A stretch of 64,000 bases of DNA. It comes from Paraburkholderia phenoliruptrix (GTDB lineage: Bacteria; Pseudomonadota; Gammaproteobacteria; Burkholderiales; Burkholderiaceae). This document shows, piece by piece, positions 1-8,930 of this stretch (positions within the stretch are counted from its first letter, which is position 1; each line of letters starts with the position of its first letter). The DNA lies in contig NZ_JAEUAV010000006.1 in NCBI RefSeq assembly GCF_019511605.1, positions 186,001 to 250,000 on the forward strand, given 5' to 3'. The notes beneath the pieces are model-generated. The model saw only the letters and a program-made list of their open reading frames with translations, had not been told where the DNA came from and searched no databases. The position numbers and the translations under genes were made by a program.

Positions 1-342
1 TTCCGACACGGCTTTATAACACTGTGAAGATAAGGCCGCAATGAGCGGCAGCAGTAAAGGTCGCGCGATGCGGCCCCCGTTGGCCCGACATCAACGCGGC
101 CGGATCACAACGGCTCCGCGCTGCAAAAACCATCGAATGGTTGCGCGCGCAACCTTCCAGATAGCACTCAGACGCGGCGCGAGCCCGGCCTTTTCCGGTT
201 CCGCTTAAATCAGACAACATCCTTTTGCCGCGCCAATGGCGTGCAGCAAGGCCTTTGTAATGATTGATTAGGAGCCCCCTTCAGAGCCGCCGATTTGCGC
301 CGTAACCACAGTTTCCTATTTCGAACACAACGGAAGCTGTAA
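1..342. other. non-coding stretch upstream of the chemoreceptor gene
   Basis: No convincing gene is seen here; short open frames on the minus strand have no recognisable product and no good ribosome binding site. A GGAAG sequence just before 343 serves the chemoreceptor. The octamer GCCGATTT at 289-296 resembles the -10 box of flagellar sigma-28 promoters (GCCGATAA), but no good TAAA box lies at the right distance, so this is only a weak hint. Confidence 0.4.
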
Positions 343-1899
343 ATGTTGAGCAATCTGAAGATCGGGGTTCGCCTCGCCATTGGTTTTGGTATTTCGATGG
401 CATTGATGTGTGCACTTGGGGCGTTCGCTCTATGGCAGATCAATCGGGTCGACAACAGCGCCCGTGACATCGCCGACAACTGGCTGCCGAGCGTGCAGAC
501 GCTAGGCGACGTCCGCGGTGCGGCCAACGCCGTGCGCCGCGCATCGTTGCGGATCATGCTCGATCCGTCGAATGAGAGCCGCAAGGCGCTGATGAAGCAA
601 CACAGCGCCGCGGTGGACGATCTGACGCGCGCGCTCGACGCCTATGCAAAGCTCGTTTCGTCGGATCGCGAGGCCCAACTGCTGCAGGACATCCGCACGC
701 GGCTCGCAACATACCGCGCGTCCGACGAGCGCATGATGAAAGCCGCCGTTGAGGGCCGGGCCGACGATCCAGAGGAGCGAGCCTTTGCGGCCGGGCCGTC
801 GTCCGACCAGTTCCTCGACCTGATGAAAGCCATCGAGGCCAACGTCGTTCTCAATCGCGAAGGCTCCGAAGCGGCGAAGGCCGAGGCTGCCGCCAGCGAT
901 ACGTCGGCGCTGTGGGGAACGGGAATTCTGATTGCCGCCTCGTTGTTTGCCGCGGTTGCCGTCGCCATGCTGATCACCCGCTCGATTACACGTCCTATCG
1001 AACGCGCGGTTGCGCTGGCGGAGACGGTGGCCAAGGGTGACCTCACGTCGTCGATCGAAGTGGAAGGTCGCGATGAAGCCGCTAATCTGCTGCGTGCGTT
1101 GCGCGAAATGAACGGACGCCTGGCTAGTCTCGTCTATGAAGTCCGCACGAGCAGCGAGAACATTGCAACCTCCGCATCCGAAATCGCGGCCGGCAACATC
1201 GACCTGAGCCAGCGCACCGAGCAGCAGGCGGCTTCTCTCGAAGAAACCGCCGCCAGCATGGAAGAACTGACTTCGACCGTGCGCCAGAGCGCGGAGAATG
1301 CCCTCCAGGGCAACACGCTTGCGCAACAGGCATCTAACGTTGCAGAGCAAGGCGGTGCAGTGGTTGCTCGCGTGGTCGATACGATGAGTGACATATCGAA
1401 CAGCGCGGGCCGAGTTGCGGACATCATTTCGGTAATCGAAGGAATTGCATTCCAGACCAATATCCTGGCATTGAACGCGGCCGTCGAAGCAGCACGCGCC
1501 GGCGAGGAAGGCCGCGGCTTTGCGGTCGTCGCAGGGGAAGTCCGCACACTGGCTCAGCGCAGCGCCAGTGCCGCCAAAGAGATCAAGGAACTGATCGGCG
1601 AATCTGTCGACGGCACGCAGCGCGGATGCGCTCTCGTCACCGAAGCGGGCGATACGATTCGCGACGTGGTGTCGTCAGTCGGTCGGGTTACCGGCCTGAT
1701 GCAGGAAATCAATGAGGCAACCGGCGAGCAGCATCGCGGCATCGAACAGGTGAACATTGCCGTCGCGCAAATGGATCAGGTGACGCAGCAGAACGCGGCG
1801 CTCGTCGAGCAGGCCGCCGCCGCAGCCGAATCGCTGGCTGGTCAGGCGGGCAGGCTCAAGGAACTGGTGTCGGTGTTCAGGCTGCCGGCCGCCGCATGA
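343..1899 (+). CDS. methyl-accepting chemotaxis protein
   Basis: Inner-membrane chemoreceptor of 518 residues that would report an extracytoplasmic ligand to CheW/CheA. A first membrane helix (about residues 7-33) is followed by a periplasmic region of about 155 residues, probably a four-helix-bundle sensor (4HB_MCP type). A second membrane helix (about 189-211), a HAMP segment and a long cytoplasmic coiled coil follow. The highly conserved hairpin tip ([20 protein letters not shown]) lies near residues 365-385. The protein ends in FRLPAAA and lacks the NWETF-like C-terminal pentapeptide that tethers CheR/CheB in some receptors. It stands alone, convergent with the aldehyde dehydrogenase. The family call is firm; the ligand is unknown. 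Confidence 0.95.
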   Translation: MLSNLKIGVRLAIGFGISMALMCALGAFALWQINRVDNSARDIADNWLPSVQTLGDVRGAANAVRRASLRIMLDPSNESRKALMKQHSAAVDDLTRALDAYAKLVSSDREAQLLQDIRTRLATYRASDERMMKAAVEGRADDPEERAFAAGPSSDQFLDLMKAIEANVVLNREGSEAAKAEAAASDTSALWGTGILIAASLFAAVAVAMLITRSITRPIERAVALAETVAKGDLTSSIEVEGRDEAANLLRALREMNGRLASLVYEVRTSSENIATSASEIAAGNIDLSQRTEQQAASLEETAASMEELTSTVRQSAENALQGNTLAQQASNVAEQGGAVVARVVDTMSDISNSAGRVADIISVIEGIAFQTNILALNAAVEAARAGEEGRGFAVVAGEVRTLAQRSASAAKEIKELIGESVDGTQRGCALVTEAGDTIRDVVSSVGRVTGLMQEINEATGEQHRGIEQVNIAVAQMDQVTQQNAALVEQAAAAAESLAGQAGRLKELVSVFRLPAAA

Positions 1900-1923
1900 A
1901 GATGCGATGTCTCCCTGCCACTC

Positions 1924-3351
1924 TCACCCGCCCGTAACGCCTAGCACCGCCTTCGGCTCGAGATAGGCTTCGAGTCCATACGTACCATACTCGCGCCCGA
2001 TGCCCGACTGCTTGAAACCGCCGAACGGCGCGGCAGGTTCGTGCGCGAGTGTGTTGACGAGCACGCGCCCTGCCTCGATGCGCGAAGCGAGCAGGCGAGC
2101 CCGTTGCACATTCGTCGAAACCACGTACGCCTGCAGGCCGTACACCGTGTCGTTCGCAATCGCCACGGCTTCCTCCTCGTCGCGATAGGCGATGATCGAC
2201 AGCACCGGCCCGAAAATCTCCTCGCGAGCGATGGTCATATCGTTGCGCACGTCGCTGAACACGGTCGGGCGAACGAACCAGCCCGCCTGTATGCCCTGCG
2301 GCCGCCCTTCGCCGCCCGCAACTAGCCGTGCGCCCTCGTCGATGCCGACGCGAATGTACCGTTGCACTCGCTGCCACTGTTTCGCGCTGACCATCGGACC
2401 CACGGTCGTCGCGGGATCGCGCGGATCGCCGGCGCGCACGTCGGCAAGCTGCCTTACCATGCTTGCTTCAAACGCGGCGAGCAGTGCACGGGGTACCAGA
2501 ATGCGGGTGCCCGCAACGCATGCTTGACCGCTGTTCATGAAGCCGGCGGCAAGCGCCATTTTCGCGGCTTCGTCGAGATCCGCGTCGTCGAGTACGATGA
2601 ACGGCGATTTGCCCCCCAGTTCCAGCGTCACACGCTTGAGCGTGTCGGCGCCCGTGCGCAAGATCGTCTTGCCGACCGCCGTCGATCCCGTGAACGACAG
2701 CTTTGCCACATCGGGATGCGCACTGATGCGCGCGCCCACTCTCTCGCCCTTGCCCGTCACGATGTTGAATACGCCGCGGGGCAAACCGGCTTCGTGCAAT
2801 GCTTCGGTGACAACCCGCGTCTGCATGGCGCTCATCTCGCTCGGCTTGATGACCGCCGTACAGCCAGCCGCCAACGCCGCCGCGAGCTTGCCGCAGATAA
2901 AGCCTGCATCGTTGTTCCAAGGCGTAATGAGGCCGGCCACGCCAAGCGGCTGCATGGTCACCTCCGCACTGCCCGCGCGGCGAGTGAATGGATAGTGTTC
3001 GAGCATGCGCGCCGCTTCCATCAGCACGTCGGCGGCGTGCCGCGCCATCCAGCGGGCGCGCGAAACGGGCGCACCGTATTCGTCGACGATCGCGTCGAAC
3101 AATGCATCTTCGCGCGCCGCAAGCGCGGCGTGCATGCGTTCGAGCATCTCTATCCTCTCGCCACGACTGGTCTGCGAAAAGTCCGCGAACGCGCGCTTGG
3201 CCGCTGCAATTGCGTTGTCCGCATCGACTTCGTCCGCAAGCCGCACGCGGCCGATCACGCGTTCCGTCGCCGGATTGAAGAGGTCGAACGCTTCGTCGCC
3301 GTGCGGCGTGACGAACGCGCCGTCGATATAGACCGTGTCGATGTTGTGCAT
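1924..3351 (-). CDS. NAD(P)-dependent aldehyde dehydrogenase family protein
   Basis: Cytoplasmic enzyme of 475 residues, the usual length for the ALDH superfamily, oxidising an aldehyde to the acid with NAD(P)+. The general-base Glu sits in VTLELGGKSP (about residue 243). The catalytic Cys sits in NSGQACVAG (about residue 278), the expected 35-residue spacing. The FTGST nucleotide-binding motif and the LGVAGLITPWNN segment are also present. The ATG at 3351 has a GGAG sequence 6 bases upstream. It is divergent from the LysR gene at 3452, which probably controls it. The substrate cannot be told from sequence. Confidence 0.93.
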   Translation of the reverse strand: MHNIDTVYIDGAFVTPHGDEAFDLFNPATERVIGRVRLADEVDADNAIAAAKRAFADFSQTSRGERIEMLERMHAALAAREDALFDAIVDEYGAPVSRARWMARHAADVLMEAARMLEHYPFTRRAGSAEVTMQPLGVAGLITPWNNDAGFICGKLAAALAAGCTAVIKPSEMSAMQTRVVTEALHEAGLPRGVFNIVTGKGERVGARISAHPDVAKLSFTGSTAVGKTILRTGADTLKRVTLELGGKSPFIVLDDADLDEAAKMALAAGFMNSGQACVAGTRILVPRALLAAFEASMVRQLADVRAGDPRDPATTVGPMVSAKQWQRVQRYIRVGIDEGARLVAGGEGRPQGIQAGWFVRPTVFSDVRNDMTIAREEIFGPVLSIIAYRDEEEAVAIANDTVYGLQAYVVSTNVQRARLLASRIEAGRVLVNTLAHEPAAPFGGFKQSGIGREYGTYGLEAYLEPKAVLGVTGG

Positions 3352-3451
3352 GGTTGCTCCAGATTACGTGCTCATGTCGCTCAAGATAGGGCAAACGCAT
3401 TGTGCCGACTAGCCATACAATCGAGGACGAGTTATTGAACGATTCCGGATA

Positions 3452-4417
3452 ATGGTCAACTCACAGACATCGGGGCTCCTTGAACTGGAGGCCGTGGTCG
3501 CGGTGGCAAGGCACCGCAGTTTTCGCGCCGCCGCGCAGGAAATGGGCGTGTCCACTTCCGCGCTCAGTCACGCGGTCGCGGCCCTCGAAGCGCGCATCGG
3601 CGTGCGGCTCTTCAATCGCACCACGCGCAGCGTGTCGCTTTCGGAAGCGGGCGTGGCCTTCGTCGCGGAGGTGGCGCCGGCGCTCTCCACGATCCGCTCG
3701 TCGCTCGACGCCGCGCGTCACTTTCGCGACACGCCTTCGGGCACGTTGCGCATCAACACATCGGCCGGCGCGGCGAATCAGGTGATGCCGGTGTTCATCG
3801 AATACGTGCGGCGTTATCCCGACATGAAGCTGGATATCGTCACGGAAGGGCGGCTGGTGGATATCGTCGTCGGTGGTTTCGACGCGGGCATTCGCCTCGC
3901 CCAAGCCGTACCGAAAGACATGATTGCGGTGCCGTTCGGGGACCGTCAGCGCTTTGCCGTCGTCGGAAGTCCCGCGTACTTCGCGCAACACGCACCGCCC
4001 GCAAAGCCGGCTGATCTCAAACATCATCAGTGCATTCGCAGCCGCATGCCCAGTGGCTCGATCGATCATTGGGAATTCGAAAAGCGCGACCGGACGCTGC
4101 GCATTAGCGTAGAGGGCGCGCTCACGCTCGACGAACCCGCACTCATGCTCGCGGCCGCGCGCGCGGGCCTGGGGCTTGCCTATTTGACCGAGTGGAATGT
4201 GCGCGCGGATCTCGAAGCGGGTTCGCTCATGCGCGTGCTGGAAGACTGGACGCCGCCGCTCGACGGCCTGTGCCTGTACTTTCCGGGCAGGCGTCATGTA
4301 CCCGCCGGTCTGCGGGCGCTGATCGAACTGATTCGTGAGCGGGCTGACGCGCTGCGTGCCTCGGGCGGCGTGGGCGGCACGCACGGCACCCGTGGCACCC
4401 GCGGGCGCAAGCGTTAA
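3452..4417 (+). CDS. LysR family transcriptional regulator
   Basis: Regulator of 321 residues with an N-terminal winged helix-turn-helix (about residues 10-70; AAQEMGVSTSALSHAVAALE is the recognition region). A substrate-binding-like effector domain occupies about residues 95-300. The tail is a low-complexity run of Gly, Thr and Arg (GGVGGTHGTRGTRGRKR). It is divergent from the aldehyde dehydrogenase with 100 bases between starts, the usual arrangement for a LysR regulator and its target. The inducer is unknown. Confidence 0.93.
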   Translation: MVNSQTSGLLELEAVVAVARHRSFRAAAQEMGVSTSALSHAVAALEARIGVRLFNRTTRSVSLSEAGVAFVAEVAPALSTIRSSLDAARHFRDTPSGTLRINTSAGAANQVMPVFIEYVRRYPDMKLDIVTEGRLVDIVVGGFDAGIRLAQAVPKDMIAVPFGDRQRFAVVGSPAYFAQHAPPAKPADLKHHQCIRSRMPSGSIDHWEFEKRDRTLRISVEGALTLDEPALMLAAARAGLGLAYLTEWNVRADLEAGSLMRVLEDWTPPLDGLCLYFPGRRHVPAGLRALIELIRERADALRASGGVGGTHGTRGTRGRKR

Positions 4418-4506
4418 GCACGCAGGGGCCGTTCAATGAGCGTCACCTAGGCGCGCGCACTTGTACGTTTGTGCGGGTATCAACTCCATTCGTCGAATAG
4501 CCCAAC

Positions 4507-5496
4507 TCAAATGTCCAACACGAGTCGCCCCGTCTTGCAGCGCGACACGCACGGCATGATGCAATCATTGCGCGCCTTGTCCGCCGCGCTCAAGAAGTCA
4601 TCGCGATGATCAGGCGTGCCGTCCAGCACCGGCGTGCGACAGGCACCGCATATTCCGGCTTCACACGACGTTCCTATCGGCACGCCGTGTTCGTAGAGCA
4701 CGTCGGTAATGGACTTATCGGGCGGCACAGTCAGCACGCGTTGCGAGCGCGCCAGTTGGATCTCGAATGGCCGTTCTTCCGCCACGTCGCCCGTTGCGGC
4801 CGAGAAGCGCTCGCAGTGTATCTGCTGCGCCGGAAGATGGGCGCACGCAATAGCATCGGCAGCGTCCATGAAGGGAGCCGGGCCGCAGAAATAGAGATGC
4901 TCCTGCGAACTCATGCGTCGCACGAGTTCCGCGAGGGTTTCGCGCGTGAGCTCTGGCGTCAGCCCAACGTGCAATGTAGAGACCTGTGCCAGTTGTTCCT
5001 GCAACGTGCGCGCATAGGCGGCATCGTCGAGAGAACGAACAAAGTAGTGAAACTCGAATGCGCGGCCAGCACGCTTCAAGGTATGCGCCATCGCCAGCAA
5101 CGGCGTGATGCCTATGCCCGCAGCGAGCAATACGGCGCCGCTGCCGTCCGGCGCAAGGGGAAAATAGTTCTCGGGCTTGCCAATGGACAGAATGTCGCCA
5201 ACCCGAATCTCGTCGTGTACGAAAACTGAACCGCCGCGCGAGGCCGGCTCGCGTTTCACCGCAATTTCATAGAACGCGCGCTCCGACGGATCGCTGCACA
5301 GCGAGTATTTGCGCACCAGTCCGTCGCGCAGATGCAGGTCGATATGCGCCCCCGCCTCGAACACGGGCAGCTCGGCATTCGCCTCGCCGCTCGCAAGCCG
5401 CAAAGACACCACGTCGCAGGCGACACGCTCTCGTGCGATTACGCGCGCAGCAATCAGATTGTCTTTCATCATCGAATGTTCGATCAGGTCGGTCAT
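4507..5496 (-). CDS. PDR/VanB family oxidoreductase (Rieske oxygenase reductase)
   Basis: Flavin and plant-type ferredoxin reductase of 329 residues that would pass electrons from NAD(P)H to the Rieske oxygenase encoded at 6890-8113. The order is a flavin-binding domain with the RKYSLCSDP motif, an NAD-binding domain with GIGITPLLAMA, then a C-terminal [2Fe-2S] domain with CEAGICGAC and a distal Cys in DCIMPCVS. An upstream open frame would add about 93 residues. The ATG at 5496 is preferred because it overlaps the stop of the preceding transporter gene (ATGA) and gives the family length. It is the third gene of a tightly coupled three-gene operon. Confidence 0.92.
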   Translation of the reverse strand: MTDLIEHSMMKDNLIAARVIARERVACDVVSLRLASGEANAELPVFEAGAHIDLHLRDGLVRKYSLCSDPSERAFYEIAVKREPASRGGSVFVHDEIRVGDILSIGKPENYFPLAPDGSGAVLLAAGIGITPLLAMAHTLKRAGRAFEFHYFVRSLDDAAYARTLQEQLAQVSTLHVGLTPELTRETLAELVRRMSSQEHLYFCGPAPFMDAADAIACAHLPAQQIHCERFSAATGDVAEERPFEIQLARSQRVLTVPPDKSITDVLYEHGVPIGTSCEAGICGACRTPVLDGTPDHRDDFLSAADKARNDCIMPCVSRCKTGRLVLDI

Positions 5497-6893
5497 AGCA
5501 GGCCAAGCAGCCGCCACCAGATTGCGTTCACGGGCAAGACGAAGGCAAGCCCGAGCAGCGCGGTTACGATGCAGTACTTGAGGGCCGCGCGTCGATCGAG
5601 GCGCGCCAATTCGTTGCCGAATACAACGGGTGGCGACTGATACGGCATGAACGTGGTCGCGTATCCCATTACCTGCATCAGCAAACCCGCCTTTAGATGC
5701 GCGCTTTGCGCCAGCACGCGCGAGACGACCGGTACGAAGAGCGCGGGCTCCGCGTTGGAAGTCACCGCGAAGCACAGCACGATGGATAGAGCCGTCAGCG
5801 CGAGATACGCAAAGAAGGGGCTATCACGCAGCGATTCGAGCGCAAGCGTATCCGGAATGCGTATCTCGAGGTGATTGACGAGCGCGGTCACGCCGATAAT
5901 CGCGGCAATGAACCACAGCAGGTCCATCTTCAGCGTCGCGGTGAATCGCGTGAGTTGCTCCGGTGGTGAAGTCAGGAAATACGCGAGCGTGAAGCCAAGA
6001 CCCACCCAACCTGGAGCAATATGGTGAATGGAGTCGGTGAACCAGAACGCGAGCGTAATCGTAAGAAGGGCCACGGTATGCAACTCGCGTTTGCTCACGG
6101 CCACACGCTCTGTCGACACACTGACTGCGTGCACCGTGTCCGCAAAGAGCCAGTAGGACGCGAATATCAGAACCGCGCCGCGCACCACGACGCCAGCCGG
6201 GAAAAAGTAAAGCAGGTACTCGGAGAAGCGCAGATGAATGCCATGCGACTGCTCCAGAATGCCGGCCAGAATCACGTTCGGCAGGTTCGCAGGCAGCACT
6301 GCCGCCGCAAGCTCGTACGAGCCGACAATGACCAGCAGCAGGATACCGCGCCGCCCGTTCGCGGACTCGCCCAGTTTGACGACGTCGCAATAGCCGATGG
6401 CAATCGGGATCAGAATGGCCACGCGCCCAAACGTGGACGGCATGACGAGCGATAACAGAAAGCTCAACACCGCAAAAGCGAGCAGTGCGCGCAGATAGGA
6501 GCCGCCGATGCTGCGCGCGAGCGCCATACCAATGCGCTCGCTCAAACCACTCTCCTTGAGCGCAAAGCCGATGGCCGAGCCGCTGAACACGAGCCAGAAT
6601 GCGCTCGACGCGAAGCCCGAGAAAATCTCCGCAGCCGGCACGGACGTGAGCGTCGCGGCAAGCAGGAAGAACAGCAACGACACTAGCAGCCCAGCCACGG
6701 CGCCCGTCGCCCACAGCACGATGCAGGCAAAGACGATCGCGACGATCCGCGCATCTTCCGCCCTCATCATGCCCCGCCAGGCGAGCAGCGAGATAATGGC
6801 CAGCCCTGCTGCCAGCAAGGCCGGCGTGATCCTGGAGCTCGTGTTCAACGGTCTTGCCTCGACTGATGACTGTTGGCGTGCGGTCCGGCTCAA
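5493..6893 (-). CDS. SLC13/DASS-type anion transporter
   Basis: Integral membrane protein of 466 residues with about twelve hydrophobic helices. Its pattern is that of the divalent anion:sodium symporter (SLC13) superfamily: two related halves with hairpin-like segments such as VMPSTFGRVAILIPIAIG and SNAEPALFVPVV. It probably imports a carboxylated, possibly aromatic or heteroaromatic, substrate for the flanking Rieske oxygenase. The likely start is a TTG at 6893 that overlaps the stop of the oxygenase gene (TTGA). Its own stop overlaps the start of the reductase gene. The middle position in a coupled oxygenase-transporter-reductase operon argues for a shared substrate. Confidence 0.82.
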   Translation of the reverse strand: MSRTARQQSSVEARPLNTSSRITPALLAAGLAIISLLAWRGMMRAEDARIVAIVFACIVLWATGAVAGLLVSLLFFLLAATLTSVPAAEIFSGFASSAFWLVFSGSAIGFALKESGLSERIGMALARSIGGSYLRALLAFAVLSFLLSLVMPSTFGRVAILIPIAIGYCDVVKLGESANGRRGILLLVIVGSYELAAAVLPANLPNVILAGILEQSHGIHLRFSEYLLYFFPAGVVVRGAVLIFASYWLFADTVHAVSVSTERVAVSKRELHTVALLTITLAFWFTDSIHHIAPGWVGLGFTLAYFLTSPPEQLTRFTATLKMDLLWFIAAIIGVTALVNHLEIRIPDTLALESLRDSPFFAYLALTALSIVLCFAVTSNAEPALFVPVVSRVLAQSAHLKAGLLMQVMGYATTFMPYQSPPVVFGNELARLDRRAALKYCIVTALLGLAFVLPVNAIWWRLLGLL

Positions 6894-8113
6894 CCGCGCA
6901 TTACCGGAGAATTCGCCGGAATTTCGTACTCGATGTGCGAGTCGTTGAAGATCTCAGTGAAATCGCGGCTCTGGCGGAAAGTGGGATCCGGCGCGCAGCT
7001 CATCGGCAAATAGCCGCCCATCCACTCGCGCAGATCGGTGATCGCTGGCGCCTCGCCGTACACGTTCGCCATGGGACGCCCACCTTGCTGCACCGTGGCG
7101 ATCTGTTCTTGCAGCATCTGCCGGAACATGACGATGCCGCGGTCCGATGCGCCCAGGTTCTCACGCGAACGGTCGAGAATCGCGCCTTGCGTTTCGACCG
7201 CCATCGCGTCCTGACTCATGAACGTGTCCATCAAATAGCGGCCGCCTTCGTCGGTGCGAGCGGGCTGGCGAACGATCTTCGGCGGCTCGCCGGTCTGCAC
7301 GCTGGAACCGTCCGCGCTCGGCGTAAACGAGACCCAGACGATGCGCGTGGTCGTATCGTCGACGGGTACGCGCCAATGCATCTCGGTCATGATGCGCAGC
7401 ATGTTCGGGAACACCATCAGGTTGCCCCAGCCGCGGCCGGCACTCTCGTATTCCCAGCTCTTCACGATGCCCCAGTCGAAACGCTGAAAGCCGAAACGCT
7501 TGAACGGTTTGCCGAAACCAGACTCGTCGCTCATGCCGAGGTGCTCGAAATATTTGGAGTGCGTGTAGAAAGTATGCGTGACGTCCACCGCATTTTCCTG
7601 CACTTGAAACCAGTTGCACGCCAGATCGTCCTGCACTTCGAAATGACGTACGCCGTCGTTTCTGACGAGAATGTCCCAATTCGGAAACGCAGGTTTATGC
7701 TCCGCTGGACCCATATAGGCGAAAATCAGGCCGCCGCACTCGTGCGTGGCGTAGCTCTCGATCATCTTCTTGCACACGCGGCTTGCCTTCGCGGATTCAA
7801 ACGGCCGCTCGATGCACTCGCCCGCCGCGTTATAAAGCCAGCCGTGATAGGCGCAACGAATGTTTTCCCCTTCCACGAAACCGTACAGAAGCGATGCGCC
7901 GCGATGCGGACAACGCTCCTGTACGAGCAGCACGCCGCCGCTGGTGCGCGCCAACACGAGGTCCTCGCCCAGAATGCGCACACGCCTGGTTTGCCCCGCT
8001 TCGCTCAACTCCGACGAGTAGCCGACTGGATGCCAGTAGCGGCGCAACAGGTTGCCGCAGGGCGTATTCGGCCCGACGCGAGTGAGCAGCTCATTCGTTT
8101 CATGATCAAGCAT
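6890..8113 (-). CDS. Rieske [2Fe-2S] aromatic ring-hydroxylating oxygenase, phthalate 4,5-dioxygenase-like
   Basis: Terminal oxygenase of 407 residues. The Rieske centre is C68-x-H70 and C87-xx-H90 (ERCPHRG and CAYHGW). The mononuclear iron site is the D-xx-H-xxxx-H motif in VDVTHTFYTHS near residue 180. The N-terminus (LDHETNELLTRVG...LLRRYWHPV) has the look of the phthalate 4,5-dioxygenase group, which also includes O- and N-demethylases. The ATG at 8113 is preferred over one 15 codons upstream because GAGAGGTG stands just before it. It leads an operon with the SLC13 transporter and the VanB-type reductase. A GTCTA-N6-TAGAC palindrome lies 95 bases upstream. Substrate unknown. Confidence 0.92.
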   Translation of the reverse strand: MLDHETNELLTRVGPNTPCGNLLRRYWHPVGYSSELSEAGQTRRVRILGEDLVLARTSGGVLLVQERCPHRGASLLYGFVEGENIRCAYHGWLYNAAGECIERPFESAKASRVCKKMIESYATHECGGLIFAYMGPAEHKPAFPNWDILVRNDGVRHFEVQDDLACNWFQVQENAVDVTHTFYTHSKYFEHLGMSDESGFGKPFKRFGFQRFDWGIVKSWEYESAGRGWGNLMVFPNMLRIMTEMHWRVPVDDTTTRIVWVSFTPSADGSSVQTGEPPKIVRQPARTDEGGRYLMDTFMSQDAMAVETQGAILDRSRENLGASDRGIVMFRQMLQEQIATVQQGGRPMANVYGEAPAITDLREWMGGYLPMSCAPDPTFRQSRDFTEIFNDSHIEYEIPANSPVMRG

Positions 8114-8208
8114 TGGTACACCTCTCTCAGGTTTTAGCGGGCTCTTTTGTTTGCCCATGCAACGCCTGCTGTGTCAGCGAAAGTCCTATTCGATCAACAG
8201 CGACGTTT

Positions 8209-8224
8209 GTCTATTTTTCTAGAC
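8209..8224. promoter_or_regulatory. GTCTA-N6-TAGAC operator between the Rieske operon and the LOG-like gene
   Basis: The sequence GTCTATTTTTCTAGAC is an inverted repeat with perfect 5-base arms and a T-rich 6-base centre. The same arms and spacing occur at 14955-14970 and 16241-16256. It lies 95 bases before the Rieske start and 175 bases before the divergent LOG-like gene, so it could govern either. The match is seen directly; operator function and the XRE protein at 16512 as its binder are inferred. Confidence 0.6.
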
Positions 8225-8324
8225 TAAATAAACTCGGAAGAAAACGCAAGGGCCTAAAACACGGTATTTTTCGCTTTATGCGTGATAGGTCGAACAAACG
8301 CGCGGCGCGAAATAGCACATTCTG

Positions 8325-8330
8325 TATAAT
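8325..8330 (+). promoter_or_regulatory. possible -10 box (TATAAT) for the LOG-like gene
   Basis: An exact TATAAT lies 70 bases before the ATG at 8400 in a locally AT-rich patch. No good -35 box is seen 17 bases upstream, so the call rests on the -10 alone. Confidence 0.3.
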
Positions 8331-8399
8331 TAAAACGACAGATACCATGTGGACTGCCCAAAGTGGTCCCGTCAGACGAGTCGGCAGGAGAGGCAGACA

Positions 8400-8930
8400 A
8401 TGGCAATTATTGGCGTGATGGGCTCCGGTAGCAGCGAGTGGCCGGAACTGGCCACGCCCCTCGGCACATGGATCGCCGTGCACGGTTTCGACCTGCTCAC
8501 GGGCGCCGGACGTGGCGTGATGCTCGCCACCGCGCGCGCGTTCGCCACCGCGCAGCCACGCACTGGCCGCTCGATCGGCATCGTGCCGAGCGAGACGCAC
8601 CCGGTGTTCGGGTTCATCCCTATCTCCGGGTACCCGAACCCTTTCATTGATCTGCCGATCCTCACGCCGTTGCCGCGCAAGGAGTCAGGCGCGCCAGACA
8701 GCGCGCTAAGCCGCAACTATGTGAATGTGCTGACGAGCGACGTCGTCATTGCGCTGCCCGGCAGCAAGGGGACGCTCGACGAAATTCGCCTCGCCACACG
8801 CTTTTCCAAGCCGCTCATGTGCATCGGCCCGAGCGCCGCGTTCGAGGGCGCGCCCGAGGGCACGCCCATCGTCTCGAGTCTCGCGGATGTCTACGCGTTC
8901 ATCGAGGCGCAAACGTCAGGCAGTGGATGA
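8400..8930 (+). CDS. LOG-like / SLOG-fold nucleotide-binding protein (TIGR00725-like)
   Basis: Cytoplasmic protein of 176 residues with a Rossmann-like fold. It carries GVMGSGSS at the N-terminus, a glycine-rich GAGRGVM near residues 35-41, and PGSKGTLDE near 119-127. The last is a variant of the PGGxGTxxE motif of LOG phosphoribohydrolases, the proteins often misnamed lysine decarboxylases. LOG enzymes cleave nucleoside 5'-monophosphates to a free base and ribose 5-phosphate; whether this variant is active is unclear. The ATG at 8400 has GGAGAGG upstream. The gene is divergent from the Rieske operon, and its last 15 bases overlap the end of the convergent pyrC gene. Confidence 0.8.
   Translation: MAIIGVMGSGSSEWPELATPLGTWIAVHGFDLLTGAGRGVMLATARAFATAQPRTGRSIGIVPSETHPVFGFIPISGYPNPFIDLPILTPLPRKESGAPDSALSRNYVNVLTSDVVIALPGSKGTLDEIRLATRFSKPLMCIGPSAAFEGAPEGTPIVSSLADVYAFIEAQTSGSG

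Noticed and set aside
289..296. flagellar sigma-28 promoter for the chemoreceptor
   Set aside because: The octamer resembles the -10 box, but no convincing -35 box lies at the required spacing, so it is not listed as a promoter.
2362..3438. long open frame on the plus strand opposite the aldehyde dehydrogenase gene
   Set aside because: It mirrors a well-supported coding gene, has Arg/His-rich composition typical of antisense frames in high-GC DNA, and shows no family motif.
6854..8137. 427-codon plus-strand frame opposite the Rieske oxygenase gene
   Set aside because: Antisense shadow of a gene with complete Rieske and iron motifs; no recognisable protein features.
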